Below are positions 17,183 through 26,456 of a stretch of DNA of 64,000 nt, one piece after another. Location of the stretch: contig CAVQIP010000081.1 of NCBI GenBank assembly GCA_963712565.1, forward strand, positions 127,832-191,831. Reading direction: 5' to 3'. The notes beneath the pieces are model-generated. The model did not search any database. It was not told the origin of the DNA and was given only the letters and a program-made list of their open reading frames with translations. The stretch is from VAZQ01 sp963712565. Lineage in GTDB: Bacteria; Pseudomonadota; Alphaproteobacteria; Rhizobiales; Xanthobacteraceae. A program made the translations under genes and the position numbers. Each line of letters starts with the position of its first letter. Positions within the stretch are counted from its first letter, which is position 1.

Positions 17183-18586
17183 ATGACATTGCCGGGAATC
17201 ATCCCAGCGAGCCCATCCGCAGCGCCGCCGCAGCGCACGGCGTGGCGCGCCGAGCTCATGGAAACGGTCAAGCTCGCCTGGCCGATGGCGCTGACCCAGC
17301 TCGGTCAGATCGCCATGATGACGACCGATCTTGCGCTCATCGGCCGACTCGGGGACAGCGCCATCGCCGCCGTCGGGCTCGCGCACCTGATCCTATTCGT
17401 CGGATTCGTGCTGGGCATGGGGCCGGTTTCCGCGGTCGCGCCGCTGGCGGCACAAGCCTTCGGCGCACGCGAGCCCCGCATGGTGCGGCGGTCCCTGCGC
17501 GTGGGAGTTTGGGCCGCCGTGATGCTCGGCATCCCGGTCAACGTCGCGCAGCTTTGGGGTGAGGACATCCTCGTCACCGCGGGGCAATCAGCCGAAACAG
17601 CGGCGCTCGCCGCCCGCTATCTGTCCAGCCTCGCCTGGTCGATGATCCCGGCTTGGTGCTTCATCGCGCTGCGCAACTTCATGGGCGCAGTCAATCGTCC
17701 TGAGCCGGCGCTGTGGGTCACGCTCGCCGCGATCCCGGTCAATGCTCTGCTCGCCTATGCCCTGATCCACGGCCGGTTCTTGCTGCCGCGCCTCGATCTG
17801 CTGGGCGCCGGGCTTGCGACCACATGCGTGAACGTCGCCATGTGTGCCGCTGCAATCTGGATTTGCTACACGTGCCGGCCGTTCAAGAAGTATCGCGTGC
17901 TCGGCCGCTTCTGGCGGGCCGACTGGGAGCTGCTGCGCAAGCTGATGGCGATCGGATTGCCGATCTCGGGCGCCTTCATGCTGGAATGGGGGTTGTTCTC
18001 CTCGGCTGCGCTCCTGATGGGCTGGATCGGCACGACGGCGCTCGCCGCCCATCAGATCGCATTGCAGGTGGCGACGATTTTGTTCATGGTTCCGTTCGGC
18101 CTGTCGCTCGCCGCGACCGTGCGGGTCGGACATGCGGTCGGACGGCGTGATCCGGATGCAACCCGCCGGGCCGGCTTCGGCGCGATCGCCCTGGGCGCCG
18201 GCTTCATGGCGGCAACGACGGTGATCGTCGTCGCGCTTCGTCGCACGATCCCGCTGCTTTTTCTCGGCGGCGATGCGTCCGGCGACGCGGCAACGGCGAG
18301 CCTTGCCGCCACGCTGCTGCTGATCGGCGCGAGCTTCTTCGTCACCGACGGGGTGCAAGGGATCGCCGCGGGCGCGTTGCGCGGGCTCAACGACACCCGC
18401 GTCCCGATGTTGTTCGCCGCAGTCAGCTTCTGGCTGATCGGCTTTACTTGCGCCTACGGACTGGCTTTCCCCGCCGATCTGGGCGCGGTCGGCATTTGGA
18501 TCGGATTCTCGATCGGCGTCGGGACCTTCGCCGCGCTGCTCGTTTGGCGGTTCCATAGGCTTACTTCGGACGACCGCCGACCATAA
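17183..18586 (+). CDS. MATE family efflux transporter
   Basis: 467 residues with 12 predicted membrane segments in two six-helix bundles. The N-terminal bundle begins KLAWPMALTQLGQIAMMTTD and includes GMGPVSAVAPLAAQAFGA; the second includes LPISGAFMLEWGLFSSAALLMGWIG. These match the NorM/MatE fold, an inner-membrane multidrug/cation antiporter. Substrate is not predictable. It lies between tlyA and an RNA methyltransferase gene on the same strand, a spacing compatible with one transcript. Confidence 0.92.
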   Translation: MTLPGIIPASPSAAPPQRTAWRAELMETVKLAWPMALTQLGQIAMMTTDLALIGRLGDSAIAAVGLAHLILFVGFVLGMGPVSAVAPLAAQAFGAREPRMVRRSLRVGVWAAVMLGIPVNVAQLWGEDILVTAGQSAETAALAARYLSSLAWSMIPAWCFIALRNFMGAVNRPEPALWVTLAAIPVNALLAYALIHGRFLLPRLDLLGAGLATTCVNVAMCAAAIWICYTCRPFKKYRVLGRFWRADWELLRKLMAIGLPISGAFMLEWGLFSSAALLMGWIGTTALAAHQIALQVATILFMVPFGLSLAATVRVGHAVGRRDPDATRRAGFGAIALGAGFMAATTVIVVALRRTIPLLFLGGDASGDAATASLAATLLLIGASFFVTDGVQGIAAGALRGLNDTRVPMLFAAVSFWLIGFTCAYGLAFPADLGAVGIWIGFSIGVGTFAALLVWRFHRLTSDDRRP

Positions 18587-18667
18587 GGTGGAGGACGGAT
18601 AAGAGACACTCGGTCATTCCGCCTCCGTCGCTGGACGCAGCACCGATCGGTCGCTATCGAAGGTGCC

Positions 18668-19942
18668 ATGGTGGAGCGCCTGGTCATCGCCCGGCTCGGC
18701 TCGCGTGGCGACGGCATCGCAGACACGCCCGCGGGCGCGCTCTACGTGCCTTATACGCTGCCGGGCGAAACCGTCGAGGTCGATCCTTGGCCCGGTCATC
18801 CCGACCGCGCACATCTCATCAAGGTCGACATCGCCAGTCCCGCCCGCATTGCGCCGATCTGCCCGCATTTCGGCGTTTGCGGCGGCTGCGCGCTCCAGCA
18901 CTTGGCCGCGGCGCGTTATCGCGATTGGAAGCGCGGGCTGGTCACGCAGGCGCTGGCACAAGCCGCGCTCGACGCGCCGGTGGATGATCTCATCGACGCC
19001 CACGGCGAGGGTCGCCGTCGCGCCGTATTCCACGCACGGCGCGGCACACGCGACGTGCTGGAGGTCGGGTTCGCCGCGCTCAGAGCGCATCACCTGGTGG
19101 CAATCGACCGTTGTCCGATCTTCGCGCCCGGGCTCGACGGAGCGATCGAAACGGCTTGGGCTATTGCCGAGGCGCTGGCCGGAGCGCGCAAACCGCTCGA
19201 CATCCAGTTCACGGCTACCGATGCCGGCCTCGACGTTGACGTGCGCGGATCGGGGCCATTGCCGGCCGCGCGCATGAGTGACCTCGCCTCGGTCGCGGAA
19301 CGCTGCCGTCTGGTGCGCCTCACTCGCCATGGCGAGATCGTCGCGCAGCGCGCGGCGCCGACGCTGCGGATCGGCCGCGCCGAACTCGTTCTGCCGCCTG
19401 GCGCCTTCCTGCAGGCGACTGCAGCGGGCGAAGCCGCCCTGGCGCGGCTGGTAGAGACGCACTGCAACGGTGCGAGGACGGTGGCCGATCTGTTCTGCGG
19501 CGTCGGACCGTTTGCGTTGCGGCTCGCGGAGCGGGTGCGCGTCGTCGCGGGTGACAGCGATGCGGCTGCGATCGCAGCGCTGCGGCGCGCCGCGTCGGAA
19601 ACGAAAGGCCTCAAGCCGATCGAGACGCTCGAGCGCGACCTGTTCCGTCGTCCTTTCGCGCCAGCCGAACTCAAGCGGTTCGACGCCGTGGTGTTCGATC
19701 CGCCGCGGCAAGGCGCTGAGGCGCAGGCGCGCGAGCTCGCGGCATCGGCCGTACCAACGGTTATCGCCGTTTCCTGCAATCCCGCCACCTTCGCGCGCGA
19801 CGCCCGCATCCTCGTCGACGGCGGCTATCGCCTCACGCGCGTGACGCCGGTCGATCAGTTCCGGTATTCGGCGCACGTGGAATTGGTCGCGCGCTTTCAG
19901 CGGACGAGCGACGGACCTGGCCGGACAGGTGCGCGGTCATAG
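18668..19942 (+). CDS. Class I SAM-dependent RNA m5U methyltransferase (RlmD/TrmA family)
   Basis: 424 residues. An N-terminal TRAM-like segment is followed by an iron-sulfur motif CPHFGVCGGCALQHL (C65, C71, C74; probable fourth ligand C149). The C-terminal catalytic domain has DLFCGVGPFALRLAE (SAM), FDPPRQGAEAQARE, and SCNPATFARD with the nucleophilic cysteine, ending FRYSAHVELVARF. The family makes 5-methyluridine in 23S rRNA or tRNA. Which target is used cannot be told. It is convergent with the DUF1194 gene. Confidence 0.92.
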   Translation: MVERLVIARLGSRGDGIADTPAGALYVPYTLPGETVEVDPWPGHPDRAHLIKVDIASPARIAPICPHFGVCGGCALQHLAAARYRDWKRGLVTQALAQAALDAPVDDLIDAHGEGRRRAVFHARRGTRDVLEVGFAALRAHHLVAIDRCPIFAPGLDGAIETAWAIAEALAGARKPLDIQFTATDAGLDVDVRGSGPLPAARMSDLASVAERCRLVRLTRHGEIVAQRAAPTLRIGRAELVLPPGAFLQATAAGEAALARLVETHCNGARTVADLFCGVGPFALRLAERVRVVAGDSDAAAIAALRRAASETKGLKPIETLERDLFRRPFAPAELKRFDAVVFDPPRQGAEAQARELAASAVPTVIAVSCNPATFARDARILVDGGYRLTRVTPVDQFRYSAHVELVARFQRTSDGPGRTGARS

Positions 19943-19978
19943 CGCCGTCTCATGTCGTCTGTCCCCGGCTGACCGTCG

Positions 19979-20827
19979 TCAGTTGCCCCAGCGATCGCGC
20001 CACATCTGCTCGCCTACGGTGCAGGACACGCGTGGCGCCCTGGCTTGCACCGGCACCATGGCTCGCTCGGGCGTGCGGCCTGCGATCTCGAGCACGAGCT
20101 TGGTGCGGGTCGCCTCCTTGAATTGCTCGCGATCACGGATCGGGATGACGAATGCACCGGGGCCGCCGATCACGCAATCCTCGTAATAGACGTCGAGATT
20201 GTCGATATCCATGGTGAACGAGCTCGGTCGTTTCAGCATGATCGGCAGACCGTTGATGGTGATGCCGGCGGCGAGGACGTCGTCGCGTACGATCGTGACG
20301 AACGGACCGCTGTTGTTGGCGCCGTCGCCGGAGACGTCGACGACGCGCCGGAACCCGCGATAGCCGCTGCCATCGAACAGCGTCTTGCTGAAATTGAGCG
20401 CGCCCGAAATCGAGGTGCGCGAGGCGCGCCGATAGGGTGCGCGCGCCATCTCGTTTGCGAACGCATCGGCGGCCTCTGGACCGTCGATCAGCCGCCACGG
20501 TACGACGATCTTCTGGTCGTAGGGCCCCGCCCACTCGAAATAGGTCATCGCGATTTTGCCGTTCATGCCGCTGCGCAGCGCCTGCATGAAGTCGCGCGAG
20601 GTGATGCCCGTGACGTAGCCCTCGCGCTGCAGCGCCTGCTCCTCCGGATCCATCGAGTAGGACACGTCGACGGCGAGCACCAGCTCGACATCAACGGCGA
20701 GGGCATTCGGGCTGGTGTCGGCGAAGAATGGTGCCGGGGCCGGCGCCGCGAAGGTCCATCCCGTGGCCACGAGCGCCGCGGCGGCGCCCGCCGTCAGGAT
20801 CGAAACCAGCGCTGCGCGCATCCGCAT
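19979..20827 (-). CDS. DUF1194 exported von Willebrand factor A-like protein
   Basis: 282 residues from ATG 20827, chosen because GGAGG lies six bases upstream; the frame is open to 20860. A signal peptide (MRMRAALVSILTAGAAAALV...) is followed by ELVLAVDVSYSMD near residue 52, the MIDAS DxSxS metal motif, and by RVVDVSGDGANN. DUF1194 proteins are periplasmic or secreted vWA-like proteins of unknown role. It closes the minus-strand block that starts at fabI, 81 bases after ribB. Confidence 0.88.
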   Translation of the reverse strand: MRMRAALVSILTAGAAAALVATGWTFAAPAPAPFFADTSPNALAVDVELVLAVDVSYSMDPEEQALQREGYVTGITSRDFMQALRSGMNGKIAMTYFEWAGPYDQKIVVPWRLIDGPEAADAFANEMARAPYRRASRTSISGALNFSKTLFDGSGYRGFRRVVDVSGDGANNSGPFVTIVRDDVLAAGITINGLPIMLKRPSSFTMDIDNLDVYYEDCVIGGPGAFVIPIRDREQFKEATRTKLVLEIAGRTPERAMVPVQARAPRVSCTVGEQMWRDRWGN

Positions 20828-20908
20828 CCTTTTCCTCCATGAGCGCAAGGTTCCCGACATGGTGGCACGGGCACCGTGCCAGGAAAAGCAGGCGACGGCG
20901 TGACGAGA

Positions 20909-22015
20909 TTAGTTCCGCGGGGTCCTATCCTCGATGATTTCGGTCGAGGCGATCTCGATGCCGAAGCCGGCAAGACCGACATAGGTGAGCCTGGCCGAGG
21001 TGAGCAGACGGATCGAGCTGATGCCCAAATCCTTGAGAATCTGGGCACCGAGCCCGACCTCGCGCCATTGCCGCGAGCGCGCGACCTCCGAACCGGTCGA
21101 GCCCGACTGCGGTATGGCATGGGTGGGCACGCCGGCCGCGCCGTCGCGCAGGAAGACGATGACGCCGCGGCCCTCCTGCTTGATGCGCTGTAACGAGGCG
21201 TGAATCGGGTTGGCGCCGCCGAAGACGTCGCGGATGATATCGGCGCGATGCAATCGCGCCAGCATGTCCCGGCCGTCGCCGATGCGCCCATAGACGAAGG
21301 CCATGTGCTGGATGGCATCGAACGGCGTCACATAGGCGTAGCCGGCAAGCGTGCCGATCTTGCTTTGCACCGGGAATTCACCGATGCGCTTGACCAGCTT
21401 GTCGCGCGCCTGCCGGTAGGCGATGAGATCGGCGATCGAGATCTGTTTGAGCTTGTGATGCTCGGCGAACGCGGTCACCGCCGGCCCGCGCATCACCGTG
21501 CCGTCGTCGTTCATCAGCTCGGCCAGGACGCCGACCGGCGGCAGCCGGGCGAGCCGGCAGAGGTCCACACAGGCTTCGGTGTGGCCGGAGCGCATCAACA
21601 CGCCGCCATCCTTGGCAACCAGCGGAAAGACGTGGCCAGGGCGCACGAAGTCGGCGGCGCCGGTATTGCCATTGGCGAGCGCGCGCACGGTGTTGGTCCG
21701 CTCCTCCGCCGAGATGCCGGTGGTAAGCCCGTGACGGACGTCGACCGAGACCGTGAAGGCGGTGCCGAGCGGCGCATCGTTCGCCGCCACCATGGGATCG
21801 AGATGCAGACGCTTCGCCTCCTCGGCTGAAAGCGGCGCGCAGACGATGCCCGAAGTATTGCGGATGATGAAGGCCATCTTTTCGGGCGTACATAGCGACG
21901 CCGCGACAAACAGATCGCCCTCGTTCTCGCGGTCATCATCGTCGGTGACGACCACGATCTCACCGGCGGTAAAGGCTGCAAGCACCGTTTCGACGCGCTG
22001 GTAGCTATCGATCAC
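20909..22015 (-). CDS. ribB: 3,4-dihydroxy-2-butanone-4-phosphate synthase with a degenerate GTP cyclohydrolase II-like domain
   Basis: 368 residues from GTG 22015 (a TTG at 22036 is also open). The N-terminal synthase domain is intact: VVVTDDDDRENEGDL acidic loop and MRSGHTEACVDL. It turns ribulose-5-phosphate into the four-carbon riboflavin precursor. The C-terminal half is RibA-like (WREVGLGAQILKDLGI...GLAGFGIEI) but lacks the zinc cysteines of the C-x10-C-x-C site (here LHRADIIRDVFGGANPIHASL) and the RQEGRGIGL catalytic segment, so GTP cyclohydrolase activity is not expected. The start overlaps the aroC 3' end by 11 bases, indicating coupling. Confidence 0.9.
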   Translation of the reverse strand: MIDSYQRVETVLAAFTAGEIVVVTDDDDRENEGDLFVAASLCTPEKMAFIIRNTSGIVCAPLSAEEAKRLHLDPMVAANDAPLGTAFTVSVDVRHGLTTGISAEERTNTVRALANGNTGAADFVRPGHVFPLVAKDGGVLMRSGHTEACVDLCRLARLPPVGVLAELMNDDGTVMRGPAVTAFAEHHKLKQISIADLIAYRQARDKLVKRIGEFPVQSKIGTLAGYAYVTPFDAIQHMAFVYGRIGDGRDMLARLHRADIIRDVFGGANPIHASLQRIKQEGRGVIVFLRDGAAGVPTHAIPQSGSTGSEVARSRQWREVGLGAQILKDLGISSIRLLTSARLTYVGLAGFGIEIASTEIIEDRTPRN

Positions 22016-23150
22016 GTTTCCCCGACTCCCTTCCAATGGGGGCGAACGGCCATGCGGGCGGCTCGCCGAGCTGCCCGCGATGACGCAGATAGTGATCGGC
22101 GATCACGCACGCCACCATGGCCTCACCGATCGGCACCGCGCGAATGCCGACACAGGGGTCATGGCGCCCTTTGGTGCTGATCTCAGTTTCGGCCCCGTAA
22201 CGATCGACCGTGCGCCGCGGCGTCAGAATCGACGAGGTCGGCTTGACCACGAAACGGCAGACGACGGGCTGCCCGGTCGAAATGCCGCCCAAAATGCCGC
22301 CCGCATGGTTTGAAAGAAATACCGGCTTGCCGTCGTTGCCCATGCGCATCTCGTCGGCGTTCTCCTCGCCGCTCAGCGCCGCTGCCGCAAAGCCGGCGCC
22401 GATCTCCACGCCCTTGACGGCATTGATGCCCATGAGAGCCGCGGCGAGGTCGCCGTCGAGCTTGCCGTAGATCGGCGCGCCGAGCCCGGCGGGAACGCCC
22501 TCGGCAACGACCTCGATCACCGCGCCGACGGAGGAGCCGCGCTTGCGGATATCGTCGAGATAACCCTCGAACACCCTGACTTGCTCCGCGTCCGGGCAGA
22601 AGAACGGATTGCGTTCGACCTCGTCCCAGTTCCAGCGCGCGGGCTCGATCTTGTGCTCCCCCATCTGGATCAGCGCGCCGCGCACCGTCATGCCGGGCAC
22701 GATCTTGCGCGCGATCGCGCCGGCGGCAACTCGCATGGCGGTCTCGCGCGCGGATTGCCGGCCGCCGCCGCGATAATCGCGAATGCCGTATTTGGCGTCG
22801 TAGGTGTAGTCGGCATGCCCGGGCCGATACTTGTCCTTGATGTCGGAATAATCCTTGGAGCGTTGGTCGACGTTCTCGATAACCAACGCAATCGGCGTGC
22901 CCGTCGTCACTTGCGCGCCCGTCGCCTCGTCGGTGAACACGCCGGAGAGGATTTTTACCGCGTCTGGCTCGCGCCGCTGCGTGGTGAACCGGGATTGCCC
23001 CGGGCGTCTCTTGTCGAGATAGGGCTGGATGTCGGCTTCGGTCAGGGCAATACGAGGCGGGCAGCCGTCGACCACGCAGCCGATCGCGGGCCCATGGCTT
23101 TCGCCGAAGGTCGTGACCCGGAACAAGTGGCCGAAAGTATTGAACGACAT
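22005..23150 (-). CDS. aroC: Chorismate synthase
   Basis: 381 residues, full length. It converts EPSP to chorismate with reduced FMN, the last shikimate-pathway step. Family signatures: GESHGPAIGCVVDGCPP at residue 16, YRPGHADYTYDAKYG followed by RGGGRQSARETA near residue 120, and GNDGKPVFLSNHAGGILGGIS with TSSILTPRRTVD in the C-terminal part. GTGGAA precedes the ATG. It lies between a histidine phosphatase gene and ribB in a same-strand block. Confidence 0.97.
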   Translation of the reverse strand: MSFNTFGHLFRVTTFGESHGPAIGCVVDGCPPRIALTEADIQPYLDKRRPGQSRFTTQRREPDAVKILSGVFTDEATGAQVTTGTPIALVIENVDQRSKDYSDIKDKYRPGHADYTYDAKYGIRDYRGGGRQSARETAMRVAAGAIARKIVPGMTVRGALIQMGEHKIEPARWNWDEVERNPFFCPDAEQVRVFEGYLDDIRKRGSSVGAVIEVVAEGVPAGLGAPIYGKLDGDLAAALMGINAVKGVEIGAGFAAAALSGEENADEMRMGNDGKPVFLSNHAGGILGGISTGQPVVCRFVVKPTSSILTPRRTVDRYGAETEISTKGRHDPCVGIRAVPIGEAMVACVIADHYLRHRGQLGEPPAWPFAPIGRESGKRDR

Positions 23151-23281
23151 AAGGTTCCACCCGCAGCGGTGTGGTAGCCCGCGTTCCGGCCGGGGTCAAA
23201 TGGCGGCTCAGCGATCGGGAATCAGTGGCGGCCCGCCTGCTGCTTTGATCACTGGCTGCCGCCTGCTGGCGCCCGCATCCG

Positions 23282-23920
23282 TCACGCGTAGCGCGCGAGC
23301 CGGTTGCCCGCGAAAATATAGACCACGCCATGATCGATGGAATAGTGCGTGGCATCCTGCGGCGGCGCGAGCGCGAGATGCGCGATCAGCGCGCGCGCGG
23401 TGCCGCCATGGGCGGCAACCACGGTGTCGCGGTCGACGGACTGGTACCATTCGCGTATTCGCACGGTTACCTGCGCGTAGCTTTCACCGCCGGGCGGCAG
23501 AAAACCCCATTTGTCGCATTCGCGTTTGGCGATGATGTCTTCGTCCCGCGCCAGCACGTCGGCGTAGGTCAGGCCTTCCCACTCGCCGAACGCGATTTCC
23601 GCGAGCCGCGGATCGACGGCGTAGCCGGTGGGCTCGAGGCCAAGCGTCGCCCGCATGATTTCCATGGTCTTGCGCGCGCGCACGAGCGGACTCGACACAT
23701 AGGCGAGGCTCTCCGGCGCCCGGCCGTCGCGGACGAACAGATCTTGCAGGATTCCGGCGCAGCGAACCGCCTGCGCGCAACCCTGCTGGTTGAGCGGCAC
23801 GTCGTGCCGGCCCTGCAGCCGTTGGTCGACGTTCCAGTCGGTGAGGCCGTGGCGGACGTAATAGATAACCGGCGGCGTCACGATCTGCGCCGGCGTGTCG
23901 GGGGTGCAGCGCCGCACCAC
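23282..23920 (-). CDS. Histidine phosphatase family protein (phosphoglycerate mutase-like)
   Basis: 212 residues. The catalytic phospho-histidine motif is YYVRHGLTDWN (about residues 20-30); SSPLVRARKTMEI supplies the second arginine, FGEWEGLTYADV the proton donor region, and VVAAHGGTARAL the second catalytic histidine. Members include alpha-ribazole phosphatases and broad phosphatases; the substrate is open. An internal GTG at 23881 is an alternative start, closer to homologues. Neither start has a clear ribosome site. Confidence 0.88.
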   Translation of the reverse strand: MVRRCTPDTPAQIVTPPVIYYVRHGLTDWNVDQRLQGRHDVPLNQQGCAQAVRCAGILQDLFVRDGRAPESLAYVSSPLVRARKTMEIMRATLGLEPTGYAVDPRLAEIAFGEWEGLTYADVLARDEDIIAKRECDKWGFLPPGGESYAQVTVRIREWYQSVDRDTVVAAHGGTARALIAHLALAPPQDATHYSIDHGVVYIFAGNRLARYA

Positions 23921-23973
23921 CAGTCTACCGGGCGATGCAGCGCATCCGGGATACCTGTGGAAAGCCCGCGCAT

Positions 23974-24792
23974 CTAGTCCTTGCCGACCACGATGTCGGG
24001 CGCATCGGGGTGCTTCATCCCGACGATATGATAGCCGGCATCGACATGTTGAATCTCGCCGGTGACGCCGCGAGAAAGATCAGAGAGGAAATAGACCGCG
24101 GTGTCGCCGACTTCCTCGATCGTCACGCTGCGCCGAAGCGGTGCATTGTGCTCGTTCCACTTGAGGATGTAGCGGAAATCGCCGATCCCCGATGCCGCCA
24201 GCGTCTTGATCGGACCCGAAGAGATGGCGTTGACGCGGATGTTCTTTGCGCCGAAATCCGCGGCGAGATAGCGCACGGAAGCCTCGAGCGCCGCCTTGGC
24301 CACGCCCATCACGTTGTAGTGGGGCATCCACTTCTCGGCGCCGTAGTAGGTGAGCGTCAGGAGCGAGCCGCCCCGCGGCATCAGCTTCTCCGCGCGTTGG
24401 GCGAGCGCCGTGAACGAGTAGCAGCTCACCATCATCGTCTTGGCAAAGTTGTCCGCAGTCGTATCGACATAACGCCCGGAAAGCTGATCCTTGTCGGAAA
24501 AAGCCACAGCGTGCACGAGAAAATCAAGCGTCCCCCACTTTGCCTGCACCGCCGCGAAAGCGCTATCGATGGTGGTGGGCTCGACGACGTCGCAATGACC
24601 GACCACCAGCCCGTCCAGCTCGTGTGCCAGCGGCTCGACCCGCTTCTTCAGCGCCTCGCCTTGATAGGTGAAGGCGAGTTCGGCACCCTGCCCGTGACAG
24701 GCCTTCGCGATACCCCACGCGATCGACCGGTTGTTGGCCACCCCCAGGATCAGGCCGCGCTTGCCACGCAACAGACCCGAGGCTTCCGGCAT
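23974..24792 (-). CDS. fabI: Enoyl-[acyl-carrier-protein] reductase (NADH)
   Basis: 272 residues from ATG 24792, preceded by GAGGAA six bases upstream; the longer frame to 25023 has no support. An atypical SDR with GLILGVANNRSIAWGIA (NAD site), the FabI catalytic Y-x6-K arrangement in YYGAEKWMPHYNVMGVAKAALE, and the HVDAGYHIVGM tail. It reduces enoyl-ACP in the last step of fatty-acid elongation. It heads a minus-strand block and diverges from the ECF sigma gene across about 230 bases. Confidence 0.96.
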   Translation of the reverse strand: MPEASGLLRGKRGLILGVANNRSIAWGIAKACHGQGAELAFTYQGEALKKRVEPLAHELDGLVVGHCDVVEPTTIDSAFAAVQAKWGTLDFLVHAVAFSDKDQLSGRYVDTTADNFAKTMMVSCYSFTALAQRAEKLMPRGGSLLTLTYYGAEKWMPHYNVMGVAKAALEASVRYLAADFGAKNIRVNAISSGPIKTLAASGIGDFRYILKWNEHNAPLRRSVTIEEVGDTAVYFLSDLSRGVTGEIQHVDAGYHIVGMKHPDAPDIVVGKD

Positions 24793-24949
24793 GATCTTCC
24801 TCGCTGCGTCGCAGACCGCTGGCCTCCTATGGCACAGGGGGGAAGGCCCCACAAGGAGCCGCGGTTTGCGCGCCTGCACGTCGAACCGCGGGAATATCGC
24901 TGCGGCAAGAGTGTTTGTCCGGATGATGTGGTTGAGATGCAGGGAGTGA

Positions 24950-24974
24950 CGAACGAAACGTTGAGGCGCTCGTT
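24950..24974 (+). promoter_or_regulatory. Possible ECF/EcfG-like promoter before the sigma factor gene
   Basis: CGAAC at 24950-24954, a 16-base spacer, then CGTT at 24971-24974. It resembles GGAAC-N16/17-CGTT with one mismatch at the first base, and sits 47 bases before the sigma-factor ATG. ECF sigma genes often have such promoters, either autoregulated or stress-driven. One mismatch makes this tentative. Confidence 0.35.
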
Positions 24975-25021
24975 GAATCGTCCGCGTGGGCGATGCACTG
25001 TGACCCGGTCGAAGGGAGAGC

Positions 25022-25516
25022 ATGTTGAGCGGATTCCGGCAAGGGATCGAGGCTGCGGTTCCGGCATTGCGACGCTACGCGCGGGCGCTCACGCGCAACG
25101 TCGAACTTGCGGACGATCTGGTCCAGGACACGCTGGTGCGGGCGTTGCGGTCGGAGCATCTGTTCCACGGCGGCGACATCCGGAGTTGGCTCTACACGAT
25201 CCTGACCAACCTCAACCGCAACCGTCTGCGTTCATTGGCGCGGCGTCCCGCGGTGCAGGCCATCGACGACAACGATGCGCCGGACATGGCGGGGCCGGAA
25301 GCCGGGGCGCGTGACATCGAGCGGGCACTAGCGTCGTTGGTGGAGGATCAACGCTCGGCGCTCCTGCTGGTCGTGCTCGAGGGCCTCACCTACCGTGAGG
25401 TCGCCGAAGTGCAGGGCGTGCCGATCGGAACCGTGATGTCGCGGCTCGCGCGCGCACGCATGCAGATCAAGGCCTATCTCGACGGCGAGCGCCCCGCGCT
25501 TCGCCGCATCAAGTAA
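25022..25516 (+). CDS. ECF RNA polymerase sigma factor
   Basis: 164 residues. Region 2 is ALRRYARALTRNVELADDLVQDTLVRAL (split here: RALTRNVELADDLVQDT), and region 4 has LEGLTYREVAEVQGVPIGT followed by VMSRLARARMQIK, a clear helix-turn-helix. There is no extra C-terminal domain, as in classical ECF factors. AGGGAGAGC precedes the ATG. The adjacent anti-sigma gene begins 16 bases after the stop. It is not EcfG by context, since no PhyR/NepR gene lies nearby. Confidence 0.92.
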   Translation: MLSGFRQGIEAAVPALRRYARALTRNVELADDLVQDTLVRALRSEHLFHGGDIRSWLYTILTNLNRNRLRSLARRPAVQAIDDNDAPDMAGPEAGARDIERALASLVEDQRSALLLVVLEGLTYREVAEVQGVPIGTVMSRLARARMQIKAYLDGERPALRRIK

Positions 25517-25532
25517 GTCAAGGACGAAGACG

Positions 25533-26318
25533 ATGATCGATCGAGATTCACCCGTGACCGAGGACGAGCTTCACGCCTTTGTCGACGGCGAGATTCCAGC
25601 CGATCGCCGCGGCGCAGTCGAGGCGTGGCTCGCCTCCCATCCGGAGGATGCCGCCCGCGTCGCTCATTGGCAGGCCCAGGCCGATGCGATCCGCACGCGC
25701 TACGGCGCGGTCGCGTCGGAGCCGGTAGCGGCGCGCTTCGATGTCGACAAGCTCGCCCGTGACGCGCGGTCCTGGCGTGCGGTCGCCGCGGCGGCGGTGA
25801 TCGCGGCGTTTCTCGCCGGCGGCGTGGTCGGCTGGATGGCGCACGGGGCCTCGGCGGCAGCCCCGAGCCGTTTCGACATCTTCACGACGCAGGCGCTCGA
25901 TGCGCACAGGGTATATGTGGTCGAGGTTCGCCATCCGGTCGAGGTTACCGGCGCCGAGCGCCCGCATTTGGTGCAATGGCTGTCGAGGCGCCTCGACTAC
26001 GAGCTGCGGATACCCGACCTTGAACCGAGCGGATTGAAGCTGGTGGGCGGACGCCTGCTGCCGGGTCCGTTCGGTCCGGCGGCCTTCTGCATGTATGAAG
26101 GCCCGTCCGGCGAGCGCTTCACGATCTATTATGCGCGCACGGATTCGCCGCAGACCGCGATGCGCTATCGCGCAGGTGAGCGCTTCGCCGCCTTGTATTG
26201 GGTCGATCGCGGGCTCGGTTATGTCGTCAGCGGACCGCCCGAGCGCGAGCGTTTGCTCGCCGTCGCTCAGGCGGCCTATGACCAGATCGAGAAGGCCGCA
26301 CCGCAGACGAGGCCGTGA
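25533..26318 (+). CDS. Membrane-anchored anti-sigma factor
   Basis: 261 residues. The N-terminal part (VTEDELHAFVDGEIPADRR) is a zinc-finger-like anti-sigma domain without the usual HxxxCxxC cysteines; one membrane helix lies at about residues 88-108 (AVAAAAVIAAFLAGGVVGWM). The outer domain (about 115-261) resembles those of rhizobial anti-sigma proteins and could sense envelope stress. AAGGA precedes the start. Co-transcription with the sigma gene is expected. Confidence 0.85.
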   Translation: MIDRDSPVTEDELHAFVDGEIPADRRGAVEAWLASHPEDAARVAHWQAQADAIRTRYGAVASEPVAARFDVDKLARDARSWRAVAAAAVIAAFLAGGVVGWMAHGASAAAPSRFDIFTTQALDAHRVYVVEVRHPVEVTGAERPHLVQWLSRRLDYELRIPDLEPSGLKLVGGRLLPGPFGPAAFCMYEGPSGERFTIYYARTDSPQTAMRYRAGERFAALYWVDRGLGYVVSGPPERERLLAVAQAAYDQIEKAAPQTRP

Positions 26319-26354
26319 GGCATCGTTTCGCCTGGAGCGCATCGCGAGCCGGTC

Positions 26355-26416
26355 GGATCGTGATGCGCTCTAGTTGCTCTGCCATGTTCTACCCGGAAAA
26401 CCGGTTCCTGTTTGGA
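26355..26416. repeat. Candidate Hyphomicrobiales intergenic repeat element
   Basis: The stretch contains GTGATGCGCTCTAG and then ACCCGGAAAACCGGTTCC, with the inverted core CCGG-AAAA-CCGG. Very similar palindromic segments recur between genes in Bradyrhizobium and relatives. It sits between the convergent anti-sigma and DnaJ genes. Only one copy was noticed in this window, so repeat status rests on recall. Confidence 0.35.
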
Positions 26417-26456
26417 AGCAAGGGCGGCATGCCGACGCCGATCGGAGGCGAATCGC

